Source of the DNA: Eucalyptus grandis
Lineage: Eukaryota; Streptophyta; Magnoliopsida; Myrtales; Myrtaceae
Length of the DNA stretch: 64,000 nucleotides
NCBI RefSeq assembly: GCF_016545825.1
Contig: NC_052613.1
Span: 53,488,112-53,552,111 of the forward strand
Reading direction: 5' to 3'
The first letter of the stretch is position 1, and every line of letters starts with the position of its first letter. Position numbers and translations under genes: made by a program. Below, in pieces: positions 12,615-24,599 of the stretch. The notes beneath the pieces are model-generated. The model was not told where the DNA came from. It saw only the letters and a list, made by a program, of their open reading frames with translations, and did not search any database.

Positions 12615-13201
12615 AATTATAAAAAAGAAAAAGATCATAAACTTATTGCAATTATATTAATTCAGTCATAAACGTTTTAATTGTGTCGATTGAATCCACA
12701 AATCTTTTCACGTTTTGCCAATTGAATCTATCAAGCTAGTTTTGATCGAAAATCGCTAATGTAAACACTGTCATTGATATTGATAATTTTTATAATTTTT
12801 TTCTTTTTCTTTACTTTTTATCTAAACTTAGGGCCAACAACCTTCATGCCTAACCCTCGCAGGGTCTAGGCGAGGACTATGACGGCCTTGATTGCCTATT
12901 GCCAACAAGGGCATCTTGTCTCTTGCTTGCGACTGGCAAGGGTTAGCCGCAACCCTCGGAGCAAACAGAAAAAAGTAGAGAAATTAAAGATTTTTTTAAA
13001 AAAATTAGTAAAAACTATCTACATCAATGCTGGCGTATCACATAAAGCAAGCAACATCCGCTTTAATAATTTTTTATTAAAATTGGCCGGATGAACTCAA
13101 AGCATAAAAAAATTTAAGACTTAATTGGTACAATTAAAAGTTTTTATGATCGAATTAACATAATTGTACTAAATGTAAGATCTTTTTCGTAATTTTCCTC
13201 G
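12615..13201. mobile_element. Foldback element, about 590 bp
   Basis: It starts near 'aaaaagatcataaacttatt' and ends near 'taagatctttttcgtaatttt'. The arms carry the diagnostic phrases of the same family as 43040-43494 ('ttaattcagtcataaac', 'ggccggatgaa') in inverted orientation around a GC-richer centre (12840-12960). It is non-coding. Confidence 0.55.
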
Positions 13202-15400
13202 GATGCATGTAGGTACAGGAACTTATTACTGTGGTCCGGCCGACGCACCAAAGTAGGGATTCCCAACATATGAGGCAGCAAATGCTCGAGGAGTGAGAGG
13301 GCTGGAGTTTCCGCTGCGAGGCGACTTAACTTTTTGATCTCGCAGGAGATGGCGCCGCCCATTTTTACCGCTGGACCGCCATACGCTCGGCGGCGGTAAC
13401 ACTTTAGATCTCACTTAGTCACGCTTGAGTGTCGCAGTCAACACGTGGAAGGTTGCCACGGAGTCCCGTGGGTCACGAAGATCGCAACCCATTGGCCTCG
13501 TCGGTAGAAAAAAGCGCCGTAATTATGTCACGGCAAGAGGCCAAGTCAACCACAAAATGCAAGCATTAAGCGCACTTCCCCCGTCGCGATTCGATGGGAA
13601 AATTTTGCACAATCATCCGCCACGTCACCCGGGACGATCCGGTCGTCCAAGGGAGCGAGACGGCCACCCAACATCCATGGTGGCAGACCTCAATTATGTA
13701 CCCACTTTTTAATTAGAATTTGCCACCTACTCATTCCCCTCCAAAAAGTCATTTAGAACTCGATTGCTTTTTTTCCCCACGCATGTTCAGATGCTGCTTC
13801 GTCATTGGACCATTCCACCACCGGGTGCTCACGGTCTCCGCACACAGAAATTATTTTTACCGAGTATTTCCACGTGGGCGCACTTTTTTCACTAACAGTT
13901 GATTAGATTTCGTTTATTTCGATTTAAAAAAATATTTTATTAAAAAGCAATCGCTCGTATCGTTTAAAAAAAATTAGTCAATTAAAAATATTTTAATTAT
14001 CAACAACAAATTTAATTGTTGCTTGCGAGTGACGCGAGCTATTGTATTTAGTTTTTAAAGAAAGTGTTTTAGAAATTATTTATTTTTCATAAAACAAACG
14101 TAACCTATATATGCAACTTCAAACCGAGTCTATGATTCGTTCAAGCTTTAACTCTTCACATTGTGAACTTAATAAGGACCTTCCTAGAGAGCAACAGTGA
14201 GTTTTATTCTATGGATCCATTATTTTTTCCACCGGATTCCAAATTAAATCACATTTGGTTCTAACTCGAGCCAGCTCGCAAATGTAACAATTATGGAGTA
14301 TAGATAAGAAATAATTTCGCATTAAAGTACTCGCCTTTAATGTCATAAGTAATACTTGAACTTAATTGCTGCTTTGTGGGAGTATGACAATTACAATAAT
14401 ACTTTTTAGGTATAAATGAAGTTGAAATGTTATATCATTAAACTAATGAATGACAGGATATAAAATTAGTGAAAAGAATTGAAGTATTTTCACACGAGAA
14501 CGATTCAGCCCCCGTCTTACCCGCATCATTCATTTCACTCTAAACAAGTTCCGGGAACGTGCGGGTGGGGAAGATGGGATAGCATTATGAGAATTTTACA
14601 ACGCGACCCCACGTGGAATCTGCCTACTAGCCAAGGAATGGACATATGTGTAGATTGGGCACAAGATACGGGATTATGTCGGATCTGGAATTTCATGACC
14701 CGTTTGTCATCTTACACATACGATACGACCGGCGATGCAAGCTCAGGAATTTGGTGGAAATTTCCCTCGTAGTGGCTTTTCTCTTGACGGGGAGAAAAGT
14801 TAATGGCCAAAACACATTTGACAATTTCAGATCAGTGCTTTCTCAATTGTGGTTGGTAATTGCTCAGCCAAGCAGATCGACCTGACCCAGATACAACGGC
14901 ATTGGTATTTTCAATTTTAAAAACATGATTTGAAATAATCTTCTGACCCAAAAAAAAAGAGTCAGAATTTAAAATTTTTAATCAGGCAATTATTATAACC
15001 CCGAGTGGAACATAGTTGACCATGCAAATTGAGCCCAAATTTTGACTTTGATACCGCCGAAAACCAAGTGGGATTGCATAATGAATTTGTTTTTTTTTTT
15101 GAAATACTAATCAATCAATTGTCGCATTGAATTTAGAAATGGGGGAAAAGGTCTTGATGGTCCATATTGACAAGTTCAATTTATGGTAGTCAATAGTTGG
15201 CTGCGCAATTGGGTTGGTTTTATCTAGAAATCAAATTAGACCATTCTGAAAATTGGTGTGTGTACAAGATTCCCATTGAAATTGTTTCAGATCCCAATTA
15301 CAAGCTTTTTCGAGCCATTGGGAATCAGTCCAGTTTATGGTTCCAAGTAAAGAACCGCCGAGGGTTCGGACCAAATTTGGAACTGATTTCATAATGCTTA
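13202..15400. other. Intergenic region with an AT-rich MITE-like block
   Basis: The stretch 13900-14105 resembles the 5677-5918 MITE in composition and in its 'aaaacaaacg' terminus, but I could not define both ends. The frames at 13425-13712 and 14479-14772 match nothing I know. Confidence 0.35.
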
Positions 15401-15589
15401 AAATTCTAATCTCTCTCTCTCTCTCTAGGGTAAACTCTAGAATCGGACCGGAAAAACAAAGTAGGTTTTAGGTTGATTTTGGTGCAAATAAGATACTTTC
15501 TTGGTTCTAAAAATTGGGAACTAGATCCAACACGATAGGTTCTAGGTCCTACACAGTACCCACTCTAGAACCGATCACCCATAATTGAT

Positions 15590-18500
15590 AGCGATTTGTT
15601 TATCCAATGGGAAGACAAAAAAAATGGAGGAGTGAAAATGATGGTCTTGATTAGTCGATATCATATATTTGTTTATTTTATTTATTTATTTTAAATTAAG
15701 ATGGACATTATTGATCCGGTGAAAATGTCAAAAGCTCGAATGCCAATCTTCGTGGAGTTCATTTTATTAATTTTCGATGGAAAAAAACAAAGGAGTCGCC
15801 CCCCTCATTTGTCAAATTGGAAGATTTTCTTTTGAAACGGATATTTATGTAGGCAATATTTTATTTTGAAACTAGACACGTGTCCGAGCTTGGCATTGTT
15901 CGTGAAATAAAAAATTATGAAGGGAATTAATAAAGTATAGGATGGACAAATGCTTAATTCTCGTCCTAAAGGTAGAACTGCATCGAAAAGAGTTAGGAAA
16001 TGGGGCAAGATATTGAATGAAAACAAACCATGTTTGACTGACGCGATTTACCGTTACCATAGACGAAATTATCATGACTAAATACTATAAGAATGATATG
16101 TACACAAACTTCACTTAAAAGTATTGGCAATACTGTAAAACACGTCGTTCGAATATGATAACTAATGTCAATATAGATCTCTATGACGTATCGATAAAAC
16201 ATTCGAGTTAATCTATAGATCTCTTATTGACCACAAATCTAAACTAACCTTCCTCGCCTTATATGAAAACTTAAATCCATTTTCCTATAAATAACTCAAA
16301 TTACACTTTCTCTTCCTTCATCGATGTCCCTTATAAGTTACACTTTTTGCGCATGCATACTTATGTAATTTTTGCTATTATATTAGAAAGGAATTGTCAA
16401 ACCACTAATTTGCCTTGGAAATTAAAAAATTACGTACAATCTTAAGCTTTATGTTTCCGCAAATAGTTCCGTCGTCATTAAACTGCTCAACTGCACGTTA
16501 CGAGCTAATTTGGGCCCAAAAATAATTTAAATAAATTCCTAATATTTTTATTTTTGAAATACATCGTCATGAAAGAAAATATTTTTCGCACATTTGGGAG
16601 TATGGTCCTTCCAATTTGACCCGCTGCCAAACCCAAATGCATCTCTCTCTTTTTTCAATTTTAGAAATATACTTATGTAGCGATTTTTAAACTACTGTAA
16701 AAGTAACAATCTATTTTGAATCACAAAAAAAACAAATAACAAAATAATTAGAATTTTTTGTGGGGTCCACTATTTCAAAAGATTGTGGCTTAACCTAAAA
16801 ACCGTCATGCTAGTAAAGCCTTTTTTTTGTTTTTAATTATCAAACAATGGTTCATGAAAAGTGAAAACGGCCTAATAAAAGGAAAAAAAAAAAGGTCTAG
16901 GAGAATAGCCAAATTATATTTTAATAACACAACATCCTAGTAAACTTATCGAGATCGATTTTTTTCTTTCTATTGTGTAACACCCTTATACATTGTTCTA
17001 CGTGCACACACGTATTATCACATCAGATTGTATCGGACATAATTTATTCCCAAATAATGATATAAAGTATTGGTTTCTCATTGGTAACCCGGATAGTTGA
17101 AAAGAAATTTTTTGCATGCATGCGGCGCTTATCTTGCCGAAGTGTTATTTAGCAAAGCAATCCAATAGACGCATCGACGTGACAAGAGTCGCACGCGTAC
17201 AAAATTTTATCCACCAACTTCAAAGATTGATTCAGAAATAGATAAGGATTAACAAAAGCTTTTCTCAAGCCAAGTTAGTATTAAGCTTCTCACCAAGACG
17301 AGAAGAAAAGGGTGAAGTTTTAGCCAAGCAAGACTTTACGAAATAGTAGGTGGAATTTATATGAAGCGACGTAAACTTGCCGCTTTCACGCAAGGGAGAC
17401 TTTTTTAAATGCATGATTGAATGAACAGAATCAAACCCTAAACCATACGCAATTTAACATGATCATGCATGAGGAATATGGATCCAGGGCAGCCGAAACT
17501 TATGGTAACTTTGCTTATCCGATTAGATAATTATGTAACTTTGCTCATCCGATTAGATAACTATCTTCTTGGCCAGATTAGATTAGATGGTGCATTATGC
17601 TCGCTACGTATGAAAAAATAGGGTAAATTTCTTTTAGATCTTCGAATCGGATTACTCATTTGTATGGCCACGGAAACACGAGTGATTCTAATTGGAGAGG
17701 TGCTCATGTGAGCCGTCTAGAGTATCGAAGGATCCTAATCTCATTCCATGCGATACGTATCTGCTTTCTTTCGAGTCGAATGTATATTCCATCCACCGCT
17801 TTCCAAATTGCGAAGTAGACCGGTCGCTGTCGTCTCTGCATATATCTTTCGGGTTGAGTGCACAAAAAAAAAACTAAGATACTATAACGTCCACATGAAC
17901 GTATGAATCCAAACCCTCTTGTCCTTCACTCCCTTCTGCTCGTCCGTACTGGTGTGGTTCCTGTTCACGTCCTCCTCCATTCTATACTCACGCATATTCA
18001 AGGCCGTCCCGACGCAATGCAAGACGAATGAGATCGTTACATCTTCTGTTCGATGCCAACTTCATGTGATGTAGTAACTGGCTTGAGATCAGACGATTCG
18101 AGATTCTTTTGGTTGACAAAACTTCCTGTCAAAGATCAAGCAGTTGCTTGTAGTTTTACAGCTTCGATTTTTAAATGAGATTTTCCTGTGTCTACTTCAA
18201 TATAATAGAGTGCGAACGAGTTACGAGTATGCAGAATGTTGATATTTAAAAGATTTCGCAAGGTGAATTATTGGGGAAGTGTTTTAATTATTAATTAACG
18301 GAAAAGTTATTGTTGACAAAATGTGGAGAATCAGTCATGGAAGGAGGATTTTTGGATTGATTTTTCTGCCAACAATTTCAAATGAGGATCAGAGATGTGA
18401 AACCCTACAGCGACTTGATATATTGTCCTAGCTTTGATTTTGGTATAAGTGATTGTGATGGTTACAATAGGCGACATTTCAATGAAACAAACTTTATATC

Positions 18501-18850
18501 TTTGAGAAACACCGAATTAGTTCTTTTAACTTATTAAAAAAAACTAAATGGTCATAACTTAATTTTTATAAATGTTTCTTATTTTTGCGTGAAGCGTGGA
18601 GCAATTTTTAATATAAAATGAAGGTCGAAAAGCCAAACCTTACAAGTTATGACACCTCTTATATATGATGTTTTTTGCTCACTACCAATTTACTATTCGG
18701 ATTTATGTATGTTGCAAGATAAGGATATAAAGAAAAAACAGTTGATGACGATCTCCAAAATGCGAATGAGATATAAATTGAAACCGAAATTAACCTTATA
18801 CTTGGACTATCCAAAACCTAGGAGAACCAAACTAGAAAAACATTGTAAGT
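15590..18850. repeat. Tandem duplication 2, copy A (about 3.2 kb)
   Basis: It aligns in the same orientation with copy B from about 18950. Shared landmarks in order: 'gagtgaaaatgatgg', 'agatggacattattgatc', 'gcccccctcatttgtcaaat', 'tttgaaactagacacgtgt', 'aacttaaatccatttt', 'gccttggaaatt', 'gcagccgaaact', 'gctcatgtgagccgtctaga', 'gaaaagttattgttgacaaa' and finally 'ggactatccaaaacctagga'. No conserved open frame runs through both copies, so the unit looks non-coding. A 30-bp direct repeat (17506-17535 and 17536-17565) exists only in this copy. Confidence 0.8.
17506..17565. repeat. 30-bp tandem repeat, two units
   Basis: Two adjacent units each begin 'taactttgct(t/c)atccgatt'. Copy B of the surrounding duplication has a single unit near 21046-21078, so this is a secondary slippage event after the large duplication. 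Confidence 0.75.
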
Positions 18851-18949
18851 TTTAGAGTCAGATCCAAAGCAAATAAGGTGGTAGTTTCAAGTTTTAAAAA
18901 CTAGACACCGGTTTTGACAGGGGAACTTGCCAATTTTGAAATCGCCTAC

Positions 18950-21900
18950 CCCTAATTGATGTCTATCTAGTGGGAAGGAAACAAATGGAAGAGTGAAAAT
19001 GATGGTTATGATTAATGGACATCATATATTTGTGAAGATCTTCTTCCTATATTTTATTTTATTTTTTAATTAAGATGGACATTATTGATCTGGTGAAATT
19101 GTCAAAAGGAATGCCATTCTTCGTGGAGTCTATTCTAATAATTTTCAATGGAATAAAAAACAAAGGAATCGCCCCCCTCATTTGTCAAATTGGAAGATTT
19201 TTCTTTTGAAATGGATATTTATGTAGGCAATATTTTATTTTGAAACTAGACACGTGTATGATCTTAGCATTGTTCGTGAAAGAAAAAATAATGAAGGGAA
19301 TTAATAGAGTATATTATGGACAAATGTTTAATTTCTCGTCCTAAAGGTAGAATTGCCTCGATCGGATTTCCTACTAGGAAAAGGGGCAAGATATGGAATA
19401 AAAATAAACCATGTCTGACCGTCACAAACTGCCCCTACCATAAACGAAACTATCACAACCGAATATTACAAGAATGATACACATACAAATTTCACTTTAA
19501 AGTATCGACAATACTATAAAATGATATCATAATTTTCCATTTTATGAGATTATTTTAATAAGGTGAGTAAAATGTTTCTTAATTAATTTAATATAGGATT
19601 AGCTAATGCGGACCGAATTGAGCCCGGCCCATAATGAGAGGGCTTGGGTCTCTCTTCTAGCTCTTACACACACAATTATCCTCATACAATGAGCATTTAC
19701 TAGATGGTAATGTGAAGGGGACGTATTATTGAACCAGTGATACGGAGGAGGACAATAGAAGAGAAACATTTGAAGAGTCACTTTTCTACATCAAGAATGA
19801 TGGATTTTTAGGTGAGGGGTCATCTCATTGAGCCAACGATACAGAAGACGATAAAAAAGAAATACTTGTATTTGGATCGTCACTTTTCCGCATCAAGAAC
19901 AACGGATCTAGGTGTGTTAATCTTTCTACTTGATTATGTGTATTCTTGGTCTAGTCATAGAGATCGTGAGATTGCATTTTTGCAACTAACAACATCAACA
20001 AAATATTCAATTTAACCTTATATAAGAACTTAAATCCATTTTTCCATAAATAACTCAAATTGCACTTTCTCATCCTTCATTGATGTTCCTTAAAGGTTAC
20101 ATTTTTTGGGCATGCATACGTATGTAATTTTTACTATCATATTAGAAAGGAATTGTTAAACCACTAATTTGCCTTGGAAATTCAAAAAATTTCATGCAAA
20201 TTCAAGCTTTATATTTTTCACAAATAGTTCCCTCATCACGAACATCTCACAAGTGACAACTACACATTATCGAGCTAATTAGTGCCCCAAAAAATGATCT
20301 ATATAAATTCCTAATATTTTCATTTGTTTTTAACTTACATGGTTGTGGAAGAAAATTTTTGTCGCAAATTAAAAATTTGGGAGTTGATCCCCTCAATTTG
20401 GCACGCTACCAAGCCCAAATGCGTCTCTCTCTCTTACCTTATTTTTTACCCCTTCTCTTTTATCAAACTGTGGTTTAAGACAACGGCATAATAGGGGCAA
20501 AAAGAAGAGGTCTCGGAAAACAACCAAATTATATTTTAAATAACAACATACGACAAAACGTATCATAACCGACGATTTACATTCTTGCGCATCATCTTAC
20601 GTGTGCACACGAACTGTCACCTCGAGTCGAATCAAATATAATTTGTTCTCGAATAATGACATAAATTATTGGATTCCCATTGATAACACGGGCAGTAAAA
20701 AAGAAATCTTCCGCGTGCATGGGGCACTTGTCACCGTCGATATATTATTTGGCAAAGTAATCTAACAAATGCATTGACGTGACAAGGGCTGCGTGGAGAC
20801 AAATTCTTTTCCGCCAACTTCAATCCCGAAATGGATAGCGATTAACGAAAGATTTTCTCGAGGCTGAATTAGTCTTAAGCTTCACCAAACAAGAAGAAAA
20901 GGGTAAAGTATTAGCCAAGCATGACTTTAAATGCGTGGGAGACATTTTTAAATGCATGATTGCATGAGCAGAACCAAACCACCGTACGCAATTTAACATG
21001 ATCATGCATGACGAATACATATCCAGGGGCAGCCGAAACTCATCGCAACTTTGCCTATCTGATTTGATAACTATCTTTCTAGTCGGATTAGATGGCACAA
21101 CATGCCCGCTACGTATAAAAAAAGAAGGCAAATTCCTTTTGGATCTTCGAATCCGGCTGCTCGTTCTTATGGCCACGCAAAGGCGAGCGTCTCTAATTGG
21201 GGAGGTGCTCATGTGAGCCGTCTAGAGTATGGAGGGATTTTAATCTCATTTCATGCAATGCGTATCTGCTTTCTTTCGGGTCTAATGCGGTTACTTGTAG
21301 TTTCATAACTTCGATTTTTAAATGAGATTTTCACGGGTCTACTTGAATATAATAGAGTGCATAGGCATCGTGCGTATGCAAGAGTTTTGATATTTACAAG
21401 ATTTCGCAAGGTCAAATTATTCGGGTGGTGTTTTAATTATTAATTAACGGAAAAGATATTGTTGACAAAATGTGGAGAATTAGTAATGGAAGGAGAGTTT
21501 TTAAATTGATTTTTCTGCCAACAATTTCAAATAAGAATTAGAGATGCGAAACCTTGCAACAACTTTGTGGACCCGGGCGTGACTTTTGTGAACTCGAGCC
21601 CAAGTGTTAGGGATCCAAGCTCAAGTATTGGGATCTCGCACTTGGCCTTTGTGGGCCTGGGGCGGGCTTTTGGCCTAGCCTTGATAGATCTAGGGGCAAA
21701 TGCCGGGACCTCGAATGTGGGCATCAGGGTCTTGGACTTGACCTCGATGGTCCTAGGGTAGGCGTCAGGTACTCAAGAATAGGCATTGAGGTCACAGGTT
21801 TGACCTTGATGGACTCAACCTAGGCATCGGAGGCGTGGCCCTAGGGGTTGGGGACCCATAAACCAACGTTGGCATTTCCACCCCAGTGTTAGAATTTCAA

Positions 21901-22275
21901 GTCCAAATATTGATACCTAATCATATTTTGAAAAATGATTTTCAGTTTTTTAAAGAATAAGTTACTTTTCCAACTTTAAGCATAGCTTTTCCGTTAATCT
22001 GGATAACATTTTATGTTGACTCGTTTTCTTAAGTAAATTAAACGCTGGAGAATAAGAAAAATATTTTCCTAAAAATTGTTATTTGCGAAACAAACGGAGC
22101 TATATGATTTTTTTTTCTCACTACTAATTTACTATTAGAATTTATGTATGTTGCTAGATAAAGAGATAAATAAAAACAGTCGGGGACGATTTCCAAAATT
22201 CGAATGAGATTATACAATGCACAAATTTGAATATATCTGATAACTTACCCGAAGCAAAAGAAATTGAAATTGAGG
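18950..22275. repeat. Tandem duplication 2, copy B (interrupted; resumes at about 24541-24600)
   Basis: This is the collinear partner of copy A. Relative to A it has extra sequence at about 19515-20030, a minisatellite-like block at about 21560-22095, and a roughly 2 kb composite insertion at about 22275-24334 followed by a SINE. After the SINE the alignment resumes with 'ggactatccaaagcccaaga' (24551 onward), matching copy A at about 18803-18822. No gene belongs to the duplicated unit itself. Confidence 0.75.
21560..21905. repeat. Degenerate minisatellite-like block
   Basis: Irregular units of about 30-60 bases recur with themes such as 'cttggacttgacctcgatgg', 'gtttgaccttgatgga', 'cctagggtaggcgtc' and 'cctaggcatcgga'. 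The block is richer in G+C than its flanks and is absent from copy A of the duplication. The frames read through it are repetitive artefacts. Confidence 0.45.
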
Positions 22276-22491
22276 CTATATTTGTTTTGTGGAAAATATT
22301 TCACCAAAAAACTTTTTTTTCGCAATTTTGGTGTTCGGGGCGTGGAGAATGAATACTTAAGGAAAACTTTTTCCGGTCAAGAAAAATCACCCTATCAAAA
22401 CTGAGAAAAATAATTTCTGTTTCTGAAAAAAAAAAAATCATTTTCCCTCTGTCTCACGGGCTTCTTCCTCTCCACCTCGAGATAGGGAGAA

Positions 22492-22911
22492 ATGGCGAGC
22501 TTATCTTCTTGCTTCGTTCTTCCCTGCAAATTCAAAACTCTCTCGCTCAGTGCCTCTTTTTCTCCTACTCCTCCTCACAGTCGCATCGCTTTCAAAACCC
22601 TCTCCCTCGACGCCTCCTTTTCTCTGGAGATAACCTCCACGACGGCCTTCCGATCCGAGGCGTATCCTCGGCTCTTCTCGAGTCTCGGTTTCGTCGTTCG
22701 GTCTTCGTTTTTAGGTCGTTCGTTGGTGAGCGATGGCGAGAAGAACCCACCCCGTTTCTCCGTCGTGCGTGATGCGGCTCCGACAAAGAGGGCTCGTCAG
22801 GCCGAGAGGAGGCGCGTTCACAAGAAAGCTGGTGAATCTGAGATTAGGACGCGGATGAAGAAGATATGTCGTCCAAATGATGTTTGCTGTGCATGCCTTG
22901 CTCCTTGTTGA
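22492..22911 (+). pseudogene. Truncated plastid ribosomal protein bS20c (RPS20) gene fragment
   Basis: The 139-codon frame opens with a plastid-transit-like N-terminus (MASLSSCFVLPCK) rich in Ser and Leu. Residues 98-124 contain TKRARQAERRRVHKKAGESE followed by IRTRMKK, the N-terminal signature of bS20, which binds 16S rRNA in the 30S subunit. Bacterial and plastid S20 continue for about 60 more residues; here the frame turns into CRPNDVCCACLAPC and stops, so the second half is missing. At 22864 the sequence ATATGTCG follows the last homologous codon, where a GTATGT-type splice donor would fit. This suggests a captured genomic exon with a mutated donor rather than a retrocopy. The transit region carries an internal repeat, FKTLSL(S/D)ASFS at residues 14-24 and 34-44. 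A live gene with an unusual downstream exon is less likely. Confidence 0.6.
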
Positions 22912-23476
22912 TCAGATTGGATGGCGAAACTCTCCTCGGAATGAGAACGTTTTGCATTGATGAGGTCGATGGTGAACGAAGTTTGAAGGAGAAGTGTTCT
23001 GGCCGAACGAAGGATTGGGAATGATAATGAAATTTCTGATGAAAATGTGTAGTGATCTCTTCTTCATTTTATCCCCCCGTTGTTTCTAGCACTTCCTTTT
23101 ACTTGTTTCATGTTAGTCAGACTTTTATCTCACTTACGCTAGTCGACTTGTCTATATTTTTCAGCAAGAAATTTAGGCGGCGGAGTGAATTTTAGTGTCA
23201 TTTTATGGATCAATTTAATCATGGATCAACTTTCTTCCAATTGGATGGGGTCTGAATAAATGAATAATTTTTCTCTAGAAAAGTTCCATAATGTTACCGG
23301 GCTCGGGACACCAATAGTGTTCTATGCCCTAACTTGATGGATTCGGACCACGACGCAATGGGGCACAGGCATAAAGTCTGGCGTTCAGTTTCAATGGAAC
23401 TAGGCCCAACCCGTACACCTAGGTCTGCAAAGTGTAGGTTGAAGACCAAAAATAAAAAATAATGCACATCTATTTA
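22912..23476 (+). other. Non-coding sequence downstream of the RPS20 fragment
   Basis: I looked for the missing C-terminal half of S20 in the next 500 bases and recognised none. The sequence to about 23180 looks like gene-derived intron or 3' flank. Confidence 0.3.
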
Positions 23477-24221
23477 ACACGCGTTTGGTAACGATTTTAT
23501 TTTTAGTAAATTCTGATCATAATTTTTTTTATTCTGTTCCTAGGAACAGATTTTAAGCCGTTTGGTAATTGTCCAAAATTTATAACACTGGAATAAAATT
23601 GCGTTTGGTACCATGCTCATTGATTCTGTTCCAAATTAATTTCTTTTAATTTTTAAATAATTTTTATACTTTTTCCCTTTTTTCCCTTTTTTTTTTTTTT
23701 TGTTCTCTTATTCTTTTTCTTCTTCTTTAGGCCGGTCCTCGGATTGGCGATCGCCATATGAGGGCCGACGACCTCACCGGAGCGTTGCCGGCCCTCATTA
23801 GCCGAGCCTCGCCGGGGTTGAGTGAGGCCCGCCTGGCCACCGGTGGGGTTGGGCGTCGCGAGGCTTGCCCAGCCTCGGCGAGGCTCGCTTGGCCATCGGC
23901 GAGCTTGCCAAACTTTGCCTTGGCCTGGCGAGCTGGGCCGGACAAGGTTGCCGGTGACCGACGGTGACGGCGGCGAACGGCGGTAGATGGGTGCGGATCG
24001 CAACCGCATAATTGAAGAAAAAGAAAAGAGAAGAAAATAGTTGGTTTTGATTCTTTTTTTCTGATTTTGGAACAAGAATCACATTTTTTTTTTATTCTTG
24101 ATTCTACTAACAATCTGTTAACGGAAACAAAATTTTTACCAAATGCAACTCTTGGCCCAAATTGATTCTAAGAACAAAAAATCAGAATTTGGCCATGTTT
24201 GGATGGTGACCAAACAGGGCC
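23477..24221. mobile_element. Tourist-like MITE with GC-rich core, about 745 bp
   Basis: It is flanked by TTA (23474-23476 and 24222-24224). The left end is ACACGCGTTTGGTAACG and the right end read inward is GGCCCTGTTTGGTCACC. Subterminal 'gttcctaggaacag' and 'cgtttggtaattg' motifs are shared with 2986-4474. The GC-rich core (23735-24000) produces alanine/arginine-rich frames on both strands that are not genes. Confidence 0.65.
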
Positions 24222-24334
24222 TTAGAAGAAAAATATTTTCCTTTCTAAATGATAGAAAATATTTTCCTTTTCATCTTCACATTTTATCTAAATATTGAAA
24301 AATATAGTCATTTTCTAGAAATATCACAAACTAA

Positions 24335-24554
24335 CCTTATATACGGACCACCGCCTGCGGTGGCGCAGCTGGCTTCGAGCTCTCTCCCCCTCACGAAAGG
24401 GAGGAGTTCAAATTCCAGAAGTGTCGCATTTGCACGACTCACCCGCGGCTGGGTATGTGGTGGTGGCTCAATCCGCCCCGGGTTTACGCCGCCGGTTACC
24501 GATTGTACGGTGGTTCCCGAGTCACCAAAAAAAAAAAAAACCTTATATACGGAC
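24335..24554 (+). mobile_element. SINE with 14-bp target-site duplication
   Basis: The body is 24349-24540. A pol III A box (TGGCGCAGCTGG, 24361-24372) is followed by a B box (GTTCAAATTCC, 24406-24416), so the head is tRNA-derived. A tRNA-unrelated 3' part follows, then an A14 tail. The target duplication CCTTATATACGGAC occurs at 24335-24348 and 24541-24554. The paralogous empty site is in copy A of the large duplication at about 18794-18807. The 3' part resembles that of the SINE at 40112-40329. Confidence 0.85.
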
Positions 24555-24599
24555 TATCCAAAGCCCAAGAGAAACAAAACTAGAAATCACTTGAGCGAA

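Larger units (their letters stand above)
22275..24334. mobile_element. Composite insertion carrying an RPS20 fragment and a nested MITE
   Basis: The limits come from comparison with copy A: the alignment breaks near 22275 and resumes at the SINE target site. The left border has 'ggaaaatatttcacc' and the right side has 'gaaaatattttcc' near 24237-24268, which could be degenerate inverted ends. It contains the broken chloroplast S20 gene and a Tourist-like MITE (23477-24221). Whether this is one gene-capturing transposon or several independent insertions cannot be settled by eye. Confidence 0.4.

Noticed and set aside
23653..24113. Frames of 128-140 codons in the 23.7-24.1 kb GC-rich core
   Set aside because: Same compositional pattern as the other Tourist-like core; inside the MITE bounded by TTA.
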